Assembly (NCBI RefSeq): GCF_022009635.1
Contig: NZ_CP091716.1
Coordinates: 4,045,001 to 4,109,000, forward strand
Direction: 5' to 3'
From: Variovorax paradoxus
Lineage (GTDB): Bacteria > Pseudomonadota > Gammaproteobacteria > Burkholderiales > Burkholderiaceae_C
DNA: 64,000 bases
This document shows positions 49,057 to 58,370 of this stretch, piece by piece; the first letter of the stretch is position 1, and each line of letters begins with the position of its first letter. Made by a program: the position numbers and the translations under genes. The notes under the pieces were generated by a model that worked only from the letters and a program-made list of their open reading frames with translations, made no database searches and was not told the DNA's origin.

Positions 49057-50471
49057 GAGCACCCCCTGAAGCACCCGGCACCACGGGCCCCAGCGGCATG
49101 AAGGGCGTGCCTGTCGCGCCCGTCGGCGCCGCGCGTCCGCTGTGGAAGGTCTTCCTCCTGTTCCTTGCGCCGATGCTGCTCAGCAACATCCTGCAATCGC
49201 TCTCAGGCACGCTCAACAACATCTACGTCGGGCAGATGCTGGGCGTGGGCGCGCTGGCGGCGGTGTCGAGCTTCTTTCCGGTGATGTTCTTCTTCATCGC
49301 CTTCATCATCGGCCTGGGTGCCGGCGCCTCGGTGCTCATAGGCCAGGCCTGGGGCGCGCGCGATGCCGCCAAGGCCAAGGCCGTGGCAGGCACCACGCTC
49401 ACCGTGGGCGTGCTCACGGGCCTCGTCATCGCGGTGTTCGGCGGCGCGTTCACCACGCCGATGCTGGCTTCGCTCGGCACGCCGCCCGATGTGCTGGCCG
49501 ACTCCACGCGCTACGCCCGCATCATGCTGATCGCGATGCCGGGTCTCTTCGTGTTCCTGCTGGCCACCGCCATGCTGCGCGGCGTGGGCGACACCGTCAC
49601 GCCGCTGCTCACGCTGATGATCTCCACGCTGATCGGGCTGGTGGTCACGCCCGCGCTCATCCGCGGCTGGGGCGGCCTGCCGCAGCTGGGCGTGGCGAGC
49701 GGCGCCTGGGCCTCGGTGCTGTCGTTCACGGTGGCGACCATCTGGCTGGGCTTCCGGCTGCGCCAGCGCAAGAGCCCGCTCGCGCCCGACGCGGAGTTCA
49801 TGCGCAACCTGCGCATCCAGCCGCAACTGCTCAAGGCGGTGCTCAAGATCGGCGTGCCCACGGGCGTGCAGATGATCGTGGTCGCGCTGGCCGAAGTGGT
49901 GCTGCTGTCGATGGTCAACAGCTACGGCTCCAGCGCCACGGCCGCGTACGGCGCGGTGAACCAGGTGGTGGCGTACGTGCAGTTCCCGGCCATCTCGATC
50001 GCCATCACCGCGTCGATCCTCGGCGCGCAGGCCATCGGCGCCGGCCGAGCCAACCGGCTGGGCGCCATCGCCAAGACCGCGCTGCTCATGAACGTGGTGC
50101 TGACCGGCGGCCTGGTGGTGCTGGGCTACCTGTTCTCGCGCCATCTCATGGCGTTCTTCATCACGAGCGAGCCGGTGCTCGAGATCGCACAGACGCTGCT
50201 GCACATCATGCTGTGGAGCCTGGTGATCTTCGGCATGGCTTCGGCGCTGTCGGGGATCATGCGGGCCAGCGGCTCGGTGCTGGTGCCGACGCTGATCTCC
50301 ATCGTCTGCATCCTGGGCGTGGAAGTGCCGGTGGCGTATGCCATGAGCCATCGCCTCGGGCTGGACGGCATCTGGATCGCCTACCCGGTGACATTCGGCG
50401 CGATGCTGCTGCTGCAGACCGCGTACTACCAGCTGGTGTGGCGCAAGAAGGCGATCCACCGGCTGGTGTAG
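49053..50471 (+). CDS. MATE-family multidrug efflux transporter
   Basis: 472 residues with twelve membrane helices in two halves. The N-terminal half has NILQSLSGTLNNIYVGQMLGVGALAAVSSFFP and GLGAGASVLIGQAWGARD, and the C-terminal half has ITASILGAQAIGAGRANR. It exports cationic drugs or dyes with H+ or Na+ antiport. Co-translated with the DUF2239 gene. Confidence 0.92.
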   Translation: MRAPPEAPGTTGPSGMKGVPVAPVGAARPLWKVFLLFLAPMLLSNILQSLSGTLNNIYVGQMLGVGALAAVSSFFPVMFFFIAFIIGLGAGASVLIGQAWGARDAAKAKAVAGTTLTVGVLTGLVIAVFGGAFTTPMLASLGTPPDVLADSTRYARIMLIAMPGLFVFLLATAMLRGVGDTVTPLLTLMISTLIGLVVTPALIRGWGGLPQLGVASGAWASVLSFTVATIWLGFRLRQRKSPLAPDAEFMRNLRIQPQLLKAVLKIGVPTGVQMIVVALAEVVLLSMVNSYGSSATAAYGAVNQVVAYVQFPAISIAITASILGAQAIGAGRANRLGAIAKTALLMNVVLTGGLVVLGYLFSRHLMAFFITSEPVLEIAQTLLHIMLWSLVIFGMASALSGIMRASGSVLVPTLISIVCILGVEVPVAYAMSHRLGLDGIWIAYPVTFGAMLLLQTAYYQLVWRKKAIHRLV

Positions 50472-50502
50472 CCCACGTCAGGGCCACGGCGGCGGCGGAT
50501 TG

Positions 50503-50979
50503 TCACGCCCCGTCGTAGGCCTTGCGCACTTCGGCGATGTCGAGCTTGACCATCTTCATCATCGCCTGCATCGCACGCGCGGCCTTGGCCGGGTCCTTGT
50601 CCTGGAACATCTGGATCAGGCCGTCGGGCACGATCTGCCACGACACGCCGTAGCGGTCGGTGATCCAGCCGCACTGCACCGGCTCGCCGCCGCCTTCGAG
50701 CAGCTTGTTCCAGTAGTTGTCGACCTCGGCCTGCGTCTTGCACTTCAGGTACATCGAAATGGCCGGCGTGAACTTGTACTGCGGGCCGCCGTTGATCAAC
50801 ATGAACTCCTGACCTTCGAGTTCGAAGGTCGCGGTGAGCAGCGATCCTTTCAGCTCTGGGTTGGTGTCGCCCCAGAGCAGTTTGTCGGTCACGCGCGAGT
50901 TCGGAAAAATGGCCGTGTAGAACTTCAGCGCGTCTTCGCCGTTGCGGTCGAACCATAGGCAGGGAACGATCTTTTGCAC
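50503..50979 (-). CDS. VOC superfamily protein (PhnB/3-demethylubiquinone-methyltransferase-like)
   Basis: 158 residues. Two beta-alpha-beta-beta-beta modules are present: IVPCLWFDRNGEDALKFYTAIFPNSRV at the start and WNKLLEGGGEPVQCGWITDRYGVSWQIVP in the second half. Annotated PhnB-like proteins have no proven function. The conserved metal-binding set is not complete enough to assign catalysis. Confidence 0.88.
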   Translation of the reverse strand: MQKIVPCLWFDRNGEDALKFYTAIFPNSRVTDKLLWGDTNPELKGSLLTATFELEGQEFMLINGGPQYKFTPAISMYLKCKTQAEVDNYWNKLLEGGGEPVQCGWITDRYGVSWQIVPDGLIQMFQDKDPAKAARAMQAMMKMVKLDIAEVRKAYDGA

Positions 50980-51078
50980 AGGAGGCTCCTTTGCTTCGAT
51001 GATGAACCAGAGAGTTCAGTATCGAAGCGCCGCGCGCCCTTTGTCAACCGGGCCTGCGCCTGTCAGAGGGAAGTTCGC

Positions 51079-52443
51079 ATGCAGCGAGGCGGTCCACAAT
51101 GGGTCATGACCGCTCCGACCTCCCGCCGCTTCAAACGCCGCGCCGCGATGCTCGCGTGCGTCATCGCCACGCTGCAGCAGGCCCATGCGGCCGACACAAC
51201 GTCGTTCCCCGATGCCGCCGCGAGCGACCCCGCCAGGCTCGGCTGGATGACCGGCTCCCCGCCGCCCGCCGACCGCACGCTGCGCTTCGAGGACGGCAGC
51301 TACTTCCAGTTTCCGGCCATGCGCTGGAGCGTGTCGAACTTCCGCCAGCTGATGCCGACCATGAACGTCTCGCGCGGACTGGGCGCGCCCGGCAAGCTGG
51401 CCTATGCGCTGCGCAGCGACATCGACGCGCTGACCTTCACGCCGCTCGGCGCAACGGCACCGATGAGCTGGGAACAATCGCTGGCCGCCACCTACACCGA
51501 CGGCATCGTGGTGCTGCATCGCGGCCGCGTGGTCTACGAGCGCTACTTCGGCGTGCTGAAGGACGACGGGCAGCATGGCGCCATGTCGGTCACCAAATCG
51601 GTGGTGGGTACGCTCGGCGCCATGCTCGTGGCCGAGGGCACGCTCGATGCGGGCAAGCAGGTGGCCGACTACGTGCCCGAACTTTCCAGATCGGCCTTCG
51701 GCAACGCCACCGTGCGCCAGGTGCTCGACATGACCACCGGCCTGAAATTCAGCGAGGACTACGCCGACCCCAACGCCGAGGTCTGGGCCCATGCGCAGGC
51801 CGGCAACCCGCTGCCGAAGCCCAAGGACTACACCGGCCCGCGCAGCTACTACGAGTTCCTGCAGACCGTGCAACCCGAAGGCCGGCACGGCGAAGCCTTC
51901 GGCTACAAGACCGTCAACTCCGACGTGCTGGGCTGGGTCATCGCGCGCGCCGCGGGGCGCAACGTGGCGCAGCTGCTGTCGGAACGCATCTGGCGGCGCA
52001 TCGGCGCAGAACAGGACGCCTACTTCAGCGTCGACTCCATCGGCACGCCGTTTGCCGGCGGCGGCCTCAACACCGGCCTGCGAGACCTGGCGCGCTTCGG
52101 CGAAATGCTGCGCAACGACGGCCGCTTCAACGGCCAGCAGATCGTGCCCAAGGCAGCCGTCGACGACATCCGCAACGGCGGCGACAAGGCCGCGTTCGCC
52201 AAGGCCGACTACCCGTTGCTCAAGGGCTGGAGCTACCGCGACATGTGGTGGGTCACGCACAACGACCACGGCGCCTTCATGGCGCGCGGCGTGCACGGCC
52301 AGCGCATCTATGTCGATCCGAAGGCGCAGATGGTCATCGCGCGCTTCGCCTCGCACCCGGTGGCAAGCAATTCGGCCAACGACCCGGTCACGCTGCCGGC
52401 CTTCGAGGCGTTGGGCCGGCATCTGCTGGGCCGCGGCAAGTAG
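51079..52443 (+). CDS. Exported serine hydrolase (beta-lactamase/NylB-like fold)
   Basis: 454 residues from a start preceded by AGAGGGAA; the ATG at 51106 is also possible. An Arg-rich N-region (SRRFKRRAAM), hydrophobic core and AHAAD site indicate export. The catalytic SxxK is MSVTKSVVG, and the Tyr motif is KTVNSDVLGW-like (YxN position). The ending HVAS/N pattern and the MWWVTHNDHGAFMARGVHGQ block fit 6-aminohexanoate-dimer hydrolase relatives (class C-like). The substrate could be an amide or ester. Confidence 0.82.
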   Translation: MQRGGPQWVMTAPTSRRFKRRAAMLACVIATLQQAHAADTTSFPDAAASDPARLGWMTGSPPPADRTLRFEDGSYFQFPAMRWSVSNFRQLMPTMNVSRGLGAPGKLAYALRSDIDALTFTPLGATAPMSWEQSLAATYTDGIVVLHRGRVVYERYFGVLKDDGQHGAMSVTKSVVGTLGAMLVAEGTLDAGKQVADYVPELSRSAFGNATVRQVLDMTTGLKFSEDYADPNAEVWAHAQAGNPLPKPKDYTGPRSYYEFLQTVQPEGRHGEAFGYKTVNSDVLGWVIARAAGRNVAQLLSERIWRRIGAEQDAYFSVDSIGTPFAGGGLNTGLRDLARFGEMLRNDGRFNGQQIVPKAAVDDIRNGGDKAAFAKADYPLLKGWSYRDMWWVTHNDHGAFMARGVHGQRIYVDPKAQMVIARFASHPVASNSANDPVTLPAFEALGRHLLGRGK

Positions 52444-52546
52444 CCTTCGTGGGGTGGCGCAAAGGGTAGGCGTTTCGCCTGCCGGGATAGGAAGCGCAAT
52501 GGCTACCCTTCCCCCGGCTGCGACTGCTGGTCGGTCGCTCCAGCGC

Positions 52547-53368
52547 CTAGAAGCCGTAAAGCGCCGCAGGGTTGTCCACGAGGATGCGACGCCGCGCATC
52601 CTCGCTGGTCGCCCACGAAAACAGCAGGTCGTACAGCGGCGCGCTTTCGGGCCTCGGGTCGCGCCCGGGATGCGGCCAGTTGCTGGCCCAGAGGCAGCGC
52701 TCCGGAAACTGCTCGGCCAGCGTGCGCGCCAGAAGGCTCACGTCGTCGTAGCCGGGTGCGCCGGTCTTCGAGGTTTCGTAGGGTGCCGAGAGCTTGATCC
52801 ACACGCGCCCCGAATCGAGCACGCGCAGCAGCGACTGGAACGACGGATGGCTCGGCGCCACCGGCTCCAGGAACTTGCCGTTGTGGTCGAGCACCAGCCG
52901 GCACGGCAGGCGCTTGAGCACCGCTTCATGCTCGGGCATGGTGCGGCCGTCGAGCTGCAGGTTCACCATCCAGTCGACGTTGGCGAGCCGCGCGGCCATC
53001 GGCTCGAGCGACGCCCAACCCAGCACGCCGCCGATCATCATGTAGCGCACGCCGCGCATGCCGCCCGCGTGCAGGCGCTCGATCTCCGCGTCGGCCACGT
53101 CGGGCGCGACCAACGCGATGCCGCGCGCCGCATTGCCGAACTGCGCCAGCGCGTCGAGGGTGCAGCTGTTGTCGAAACCGTAGCCGGTCGGTTGCACCAC
53201 CACCGCGCGGTCGATGCCCAGCGGCTGCTGCACCTGTTCGCGATATGCCGACACAGGCGAATGCGGCGGCACCCACGCGACGTTGGGGATCAGCGGAAAG
53301 CGGTCTTCGTATATGTGGACATGGCAGTCGCAGGCGCCCGCATAGCGGGTGTTCCGGGTGGGTTCCAT
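52547..53368 (-). CDS. Amidohydrolase of the LigI/2-pyrone-4,6-dicarboxylate-lactonase type
   Basis: 273 residues. TIM-barrel metal-independent branch: CDCHVHIYEDRFPLIP at the N-terminus, VVVQPTGYGFDN, CRLVLDHNGKF, KLSAPYE and CLWASNWPHPG near the C-terminus. Relatives hydrolyse lactones of aromatic breakdown or related cyclic acids. It is the last gene of the LacI-controlled operon and probably opens the product made by the dehydrogenase or taken up by the TRAP system. Confidence 0.83.
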   Translation of the reverse strand: MEPTRNTRYAGACDCHVHIYEDRFPLIPNVAWVPPHSPVSAYREQVQQPLGIDRAVVVQPTGYGFDNSCTLDALAQFGNAARGIALVAPDVADAEIERLHAGGMRGVRYMMIGGVLGWASLEPMAARLANVDWMVNLQLDGRTMPEHEAVLKRLPCRLVLDHNGKFLEPVAPSHPSFQSLLRVLDSGRVWIKLSAPYETSKTGAPGYDDVSLLARTLAEQFPERCLWASNWPHPGRDPRPESAPLYDLLFSWATSEDARRRILVDNPAALYGF

Positions 53369-53407
53369 GGAGTGTTCTCTTGGTGTGGTCTTATCGAACG
53401 GGACGAT

Positions 53408-54409
53408 TCAGGCCTCGGCGACGAAGGCCCGCTGCCAGCGGTAGGCTTCGGCCGCGTTCACCGCTCCCTTGGGCGCCCTGCCCTGGAAGATCTCGGCCAG
53501 TTGCGACACGGTTTCCATCGCCTGGTGCTCCACCGCCGGCGGCGTGAGCCCGCCGATGTGCGGCGTCGCGATCACGCGCGGATGCGCCGCCACGCGCGGC
53601 GACGGCATCTGGTCGGGCGCACGGCCCACGTCGAGCGCGCAGCCGGCGATGGTGCCGGCATCGAGCGCCGCAAGCAGCGCGTCTTCATCGACGAGGTTGC
53701 CGCGCGACGCGTTGATGAAAAACGCACCGGGCCGCATCCGCGCGAAGGCCGCGGCATTCATCAGGTTCTCGGTCGCCTCGGTGGCCGCGGCCAGGCAGAC
53801 GACGAAGTCCGATTGCGCGAGCAAGTCATCGAAGCCCACCTGCACGAACTCCGCGCGCTCCGTGGCCGTGTGCGGATCGTGCACCACGATGCGCATGCCC
53901 AGCGCCAGTGCCACGTCGCACAGGTAGCGGCCGATCTGACCGTAGCCGATCACGCCCAGCGTGCTGCCGCGCAGCTCGCGCCCCATCACCGGCGGCGCGG
54001 CCTGCCCCGCGTGGTACAGCGCGCTCGACGCGCTGATGTGGCGGCCCAGGTCGATCATCACGCCCACGATCCACTCCGACACCGAAGGGATGAACCCCGC
54101 GCTCGCCTGCGTCACCAGCACGCCGTGCCGGCTGGCCGAGGCCACGTCGATGTTGCGGATGTCGATGGCGCAGCGCACGAAGGCCTTGAGTTGCGGCAGC
54201 GCCGCGAACAGCGCCTCGTCGCCCGCCGTCTGGCGGTAGGAAATGATGGCGTCGCAGTCTTGCGCCAGCTCCGCGAGCCGGGCGGACGACAGGTCGGTGT
54301 CGGTGGGGTTGAAGCGCACCTGCGCGATGGCCCGCAGGGCCGCGGCCGCGCGGTCGCCGAAATAGTGGGCAAGTTTGCTCTGCGGATGGCTGACGAAAAC
54401 CGTGGTCAT
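53408..54409 (-). CDS. D-isomer-specific 2-hydroxyacid dehydrogenase
   Basis: 333 residues. The Rossmann motif GVIGYGQIGRYLCDVA lies around residue 150. The catalytic Arg is in INASRGNLVDEDAL, the Glu/Asp region follows, and the His is in IATPHIGGLTPPAV. It reduces 2-keto acids or oxidises D-2-hydroxy acids with NAD(H). It lies between the LacI gene and the amidohydrolase in the same operon. Confidence 0.92.
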   Translation of the reverse strand: MTTVFVSHPQSKLAHYFGDRAAAALRAIAQVRFNPTDTDLSSARLAELAQDCDAIISYRQTAGDEALFAALPQLKAFVRCAIDIRNIDVASASRHGVLVTQASAGFIPSVSEWIVGVMIDLGRHISASSALYHAGQAAPPVMGRELRGSTLGVIGYGQIGRYLCDVALALGMRIVVHDPHTATERAEFVQVGFDDLLAQSDFVVCLAAATEATENLMNAAAFARMRPGAFFINASRGNLVDEDALLAALDAGTIAGCALDVGRAPDQMPSPRVAAHPRVIATPHIGGLTPPAVEHQAMETVSQLAEIFQGRAPKGAVNAAEAYRWQRAFVAEA

Positions 54410-54443
54410 GAAGAAGAGAAAAGAGCTTTGATCAGAAGAGAAA

Positions 54444-55493
54444 TCAGCCGCGCGGCGGCGCCACCGAATCGCGCGCCACCAGCGTCGGCGCGAAGATGAA
54501 TTCCTGGGTCGGCATCGACGGGTCCGACAGCCGGCTCATCACCCGCTCGACCATCACCTGCGCCATCTCGGGCACCGGCACGCGCACCGAGGTCATGGCC
54601 GGGTGCATGAGCGTGGAAAGGAACACGTTGTCGATGCCGACCACCGACACGTCCTGCGGCACCGACAGCCCCGCATCGCGGAAACCGGCCATCAGGCCGA
54701 AGGCCAGGAGGTCGTTCACGCCGATCACGCCGGTCGGTCGCATGGCGGACGCAGCCAGCTGGCCGGCCTGCATGCGGCCCAGTTCGCTCATCATCGAATC
54801 GCCGTACTCGTCGACCGGCAGTCCTTCGACGACCTGCGCGCTGCCCTCCAGGCCCGCGCCCCGCGCAGCGGCCAGGAAGCCGGCGATCTTTTCGCTGCGG
54901 CTCATGGTGCGGCCCGACGGCGTGACGAAGGCCAGCCGCCTGTGCCCCTGCTCGATCAGGTGCTGCGTCGCGATGCGCGACGACTCGAAGCTGTCGACCG
55001 TCACGTGGTCGATCACCGAGGCCCCGCCCGATGCGTCGGGCGTGGCGCGCCGGTCGTAGCTCACCACCACCAGCCCACGGCTGGCCGCGGCCTCCACGTG
55101 CTGCTCGTCGACCAGCGACGAGATGATGATGACCCCGCGCACGCCGTGCGCCATCAGGTCTTCGAAGAAGTGGGCTTCCTTGTCGGCATCGCGGTAGGTG
55201 TTGCCGATCATGATGCGAAAGCCGTAGCGCTCCTGTGCCAGCGTCTCGACCTCGCGGGCGATGAAGCCGTACATCGGGTTGGCCATCGACGGCACCAGGA
55301 GGCCGATGAGCGGCGTGTACCCGGTCTTGAGCTGCCGCGCCGAGGTGTTGGGCCGGTACTTGAGTTCGCGGATCGCCGCCTCGACGCGTGCGAGCGTCTC
55401 CTTGGCCATGCGGTCGCTGCGCCCGTTCAGCACATTCGACACGGTGCTGGTCGAAACGCCCGCCCGCTGGGCCACATCGCTGATTCTGCTCAC
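54444..55493 (-). CDS. LacI-family transcriptional regulator
   Basis: 349 residues. The N-terminal helix-turn-helix (ISDVAQRAGVSTSTVSNVLNG) and hinge (YRPNTSARQL) are complete. The periplasmic-binding-like ligand domain includes GVRGVIIISSLVD and FGLMAGFRDAGLSVPQDVSVVGIDN. It is expected to repress the operon when the substrate is absent. A 12-bp palindrome before the TRAP binding-protein gene is the best operator candidate. Confidence 0.93.
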   Translation of the reverse strand: MSRISDVAQRAGVSTSTVSNVLNGRSDRMAKETLARVEAAIRELKYRPNTSARQLKTGYTPLIGLLVPSMANPMYGFIAREVETLAQERYGFRIMIGNTYRDADKEAHFFEDLMAHGVRGVIIISSLVDEQHVEAAASRGLVVVSYDRRATPDASGGASVIDHVTVDSFESSRIATQHLIEQGHRRLAFVTPSGRTMSRSEKIAGFLAAARGAGLEGSAQVVEGLPVDEYGDSMMSELGRMQAGQLAASAMRPTGVIGVNDLLAFGLMAGFRDAGLSVPQDVSVVGIDNVFLSTLMHPAMTSVRVPVPEMAQVMVERVMSRLSDPSMPTQEFIFAPTLVARDSVAPPRG

Positions 55494-55535
55494 GGAGTCT
55501 CCGGTCTTTGTCTGTTCTGCTTCACTGGAATTCGC

Positions 55536-57434
55536 TCACATCCCCATGCGCATCGGCAGCCACGTGGAGAAGGCCGGCACCAACACCAGCACCACGAGGG
55601 TAACGAACAACACGGCCAGGTATTTGAGCATCGGCCGGGCGACGTCCTTCACCTGCGTGCCGGTGATGGCGCAGGTGGCGAACAGGCCCAGCCCGACCGG
55701 CGGCGCGAACAGGCCGAAGCCCATGGCGATCACCATCACCGTGCCGAAGTGCAGCGGGTTCACCCCCAGCTGCGAGGCGATGGGCGTGAGCAGCGGCCCG
55801 AAGATGATGAGCGCCGGCGCGCCTTCGAGGATGGCGCCGAACACGATCATGATGAGCACCGACAGCATCACGAACATCGTGCTGCCGTACGAATGCGCAA
55901 AGCCGATCATGAACTCCGACAGGTACTGCGGAATCTGCTGGATCGTGAGCGCGAACGACAGGCTCGACGCCGCCGCCACGATGAACAGAATGCCGCCCGC
56001 CATCGACGCGGAACGCACGAAGAGCCGCGCCACCGACTTCACCGTCAGCTCGCGAAAGGCCAGCCAGCCCACCACCAGCGCATAGATCACCGCGAACGAA
56101 GACACCTCGGTCGAGGTGGCGACGCCCGAGGTCACGCCCTTGCCGATCATCGCCACCATCACCAGCGCCACCAGTGCGCCGCCGAGCAGGCGAAACATGG
56201 GCGTGCGCACGTCGAAGGCTTCGTCGGGGTTGATCTTGGTGCCCACGTAGATGGTCACCGCCGCCAGCGACACCGCCAGCACCACGGCCGGCACCAGCCC
56301 CGCCATGAACAAGCCGGCAATCGAGATGTTGGCCACGAAGCCCATGATGATCATGTTGATGCAGGGCGGAATGGTCTCGGCCATCACCGCGGTGCAGGCC
56401 AGCAGGCCGGCCGTCTCGTTCGGGTCCTGCTTGGTCTTGCGCACCGCCGGCATGATGATGCCGCCCACCGCAGCGATGTCGGCCAGCTTGGAGCCCGATA
56501 CGCCCGAGAAGAACGCGGTGGCCGTGATGGTGATGAGCCCCAGCCCGCCGCGCAGCCGCCCGAACATGCGCAGCAGCAGCTCGATGAGCCGCGACGACAT
56601 GCCGTTGGCCTCCATCAGCAGCCCGGCCAGCACGAAGAACGGAATCGCCAGCAGCACATAGTGGTCGGTGCCCGCCATCACCTGCTGCGAATACACCAGC
56701 ATCGGCAGCGACGGGTCGGCCATGAAGAACACCAGCGACGAAAGCGCGAGCACGAAGGCAATCGGCATGCCCAGCGCCATTCCGCCGAAGAAGCCGGCCG
56801 CGAGCAGCGCCCAGGGCGCAATGGCGTGCGCGCTCATCAGCGTGTTCCAGGCGACCACCGCCGCCGTCAGCGCGATGCCGATGCCCAGCGTGGACCACAC
56901 CATGCGCGACGGCCCGTTCACCGCGTTGGCCAGCCCGAACAGCGTCATGAACAGGCTGCCGATAGCCACCGGATACACGTAGATCCACTGCGGCAGGCCG
57001 ATGGAGGTGGTCATGTTGTACGAGTCCAGCAGCAGCTCGCACGAAGAGGCGAAGAGGCTGGCCGACACGCCGACCACGATCCAGTTGCCGAACTGGATCA
57101 GCGCCGGCTGCCAGCGCGCCGGCAGCATGCCGCGGAACAGGTCGACGCCCACGTGCTGGCTGCGCGCCAGCACCGTGGCCGCGCCGAAGAACACCTGGAT
57201 CACCATCAGCGCGCGCGCCACCTCCTCCGCCCAGTCGAAGGGGTCGTGCAGGAAATAGCGGAACACGACCGAGACGAACACCACCACCACGTCGACCGCC
57301 AGCACCGCGCCGGCCACGTATTCGGTCATGCGCATCAGCCAGGCCAGCCAGCGGCCGGCGGCGTGGGTGGCGTCGAAGCCCAGGGCGGGCTGCACGGGGT
57401 GCACGGGTTGCATCGGCAACGAAATGCTCGACAT
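55536..57434 (-). CDS. TRAP transporter permease, DctQ-DctM fusion
   Basis: 632 residues in one frame. Residues about 25-190 are the small DctQ-type subunit with four helices (SVVFRYFLHDPFDWAEEVARALMV). Residues about 205-630 are the large DctM-type subunit (GMALGMPIAFVLALSS, SGVSGSKLADIAAVGGIIMPAV). Fused Q-M permeases occur in several TRAP systems. It uses a Na+ or H+ gradient to import organic acids delivered by the binding protein. The binding-protein gene ends six bases upstream, but it is broken here. Confidence 0.92.
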   Translation of the reverse strand: MSSISLPMQPVHPVQPALGFDATHAAGRWLAWLMRMTEYVAGAVLAVDVVVVFVSVVFRYFLHDPFDWAEEVARALMVIQVFFGAATVLARSQHVGVDLFRGMLPARWQPALIQFGNWIVVGVSASLFASSCELLLDSYNMTTSIGLPQWIYVYPVAIGSLFMTLFGLANAVNGPSRMVWSTLGIGIALTAAVVAWNTLMSAHAIAPWALLAAGFFGGMALGMPIAFVLALSSLVFFMADPSLPMLVYSQQVMAGTDHYVLLAIPFFVLAGLLMEANGMSSRLIELLLRMFGRLRGGLGLITITATAFFSGVSGSKLADIAAVGGIIMPAVRKTKQDPNETAGLLACTAVMAETIPPCINMIIMGFVANISIAGLFMAGLVPAVVLAVSLAAVTIYVGTKINPDEAFDVRTPMFRLLGGALVALVMVAMIGKGVTSGVATSTEVSSFAVIYALVVGWLAFRELTVKSVARLFVRSASMAGGILFIVAAASSLSFALTIQQIPQYLSEFMIGFAHSYGSTMFVMLSVLIMIVFGAILEGAPALIIFGPLLTPIASQLGVNPLHFGTVMVIAMGFGLFAPPVGLGLFATCAITGTQVKDVARPMLKYLAVLFVTLVVLVLVPAFSTWLPMRMGM

Positions 57435-57440
57435 GACCGC

Positions 57441-58213
57441 TCAGGCCCGCGTGGCGTTGATGGACGCGAACAGCGGCCCGGTCTCCGGGTACTGTTTGGC
57501 AAAGCCGGCCCAGAGCTTCGTCTCCATTTCCTTGCGGACCTGGTCGCGCTCGCTCTTCGCCATCGGCGTGAAAGTGATGCCGGTCTTCTTCAGGTCGTCG
57601 ATGGCCTGCTGGCTGCGCTCGTTGCCGATCTGCCGCTGCTGCAGCGTGGAGTCGGCCGCGGCCTTGAGGAAGGCCGGGCGCAGCGCGGCGGGCACGCGGT
57701 CCATCGCGCGCTTGCCGGCCACGCAGACCATCGGGCTGAACAGGTGCTCGGTCATCCAGCAGTGCTTGACCACCTCGTTGAGCTTGTTGGCCAGCACCGT
57801 GCCCGCGTCGTGCTCGAAGCCGTCGACCACGCCTGTCTGCGCCGCCATGTAGAGCTCGCCGAAGGAAATGGGCGTGGGGATCGCGCCCATGATCTTGAAA
57901 GTCTCGATGAACGCCGGCGTGGGCAGCACCCGCAGCTTGACGTTCCTGATGTCCGCCAGCGACTTGACTGGCTGCTTGGTGTACACGTTGCGCGCGCCGT
58001 AGTGCGCACCCCAGGTGATGATCTGGCAACCGGTGCTCCTGGCGAGCATGTCGTTGAGCTTGGCGCCCACGCCCGCGTCGATGGCGCGCGCCACGTGGTC
58101 GTAGCTGTCGAACAGGTAGCCCAGGTCGAGCATGCCGAGCTGCGGCGTCACGGTGGCCCAGATCGACGAGCCGGTGAGCATCATGTCGATGGAGCCCACC
58201 TTCACCTGTTGCA
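57441..58213 (-). pseudogene. TRAP substrate-binding protein DctP, 3' part (interrupted by IS)
   Basis: This part holds most of the mature protein: QQVKVGSIDMMLTG, the GYLFDSYDHVARA helix, QIITWGAHYGARNVYT, LRVLPTPAFIETFKIMGAIPTPISFGELYMAAQTGVVDGFEHD (the carboxylate-binding Arg region) and the C-terminal helices. The IS plus one 6-bp GTTGCA copy must be removed to join it in frame to 60162-60432, giving 345 residues. Upstream sequence inside the IS can give a false start at 58280. Confidence 0.87.
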
Positions 58214-58230
58214 CCCGAGTTCGACACCAA
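58214..58230 (+). repeat. Left terminal inverted repeat of the element in dctP
   Basis: 17 bases identical (reverse complement) to 60145-60161. Just outside lies the target duplication GTTGCA at 58208-58213. Confidence 0.88.
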
Positions 58231-58270
58231 ACCGCCGTTTTCCGATGTTTTCGCGGACCGGTGCCATATG

Positions 58271-58285
58271 AATCAAGCACTTAGC
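58271..58285 (+). repeat. Internal 15-bp direct repeat, left copy
   Basis: AATCAAGCACTTAGC, repeated exactly at 60126-60140. The bases just before both copies are similar (GCC..ATA). It could be a long target duplication made by an inner element. Confidence 0.75.
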
Positions 58286-58370
58286 TGAGGCGTTTTGATT
58301 TTTATGTAGTGGCAATGTTTTATTGCTGATGTGTTGGCAATTGCCCGTATTTTTTTGCTACACTTCTTCT

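Noticed and set aside
54603..58271. A 1222-codon open frame on the plus strand
   Set aside because: It mirrors the LacI, TRAP permease and binding-protein genes on the other strand. Its translation is His/Arg/Gln-rich without domains, a usual artefact of high GC.
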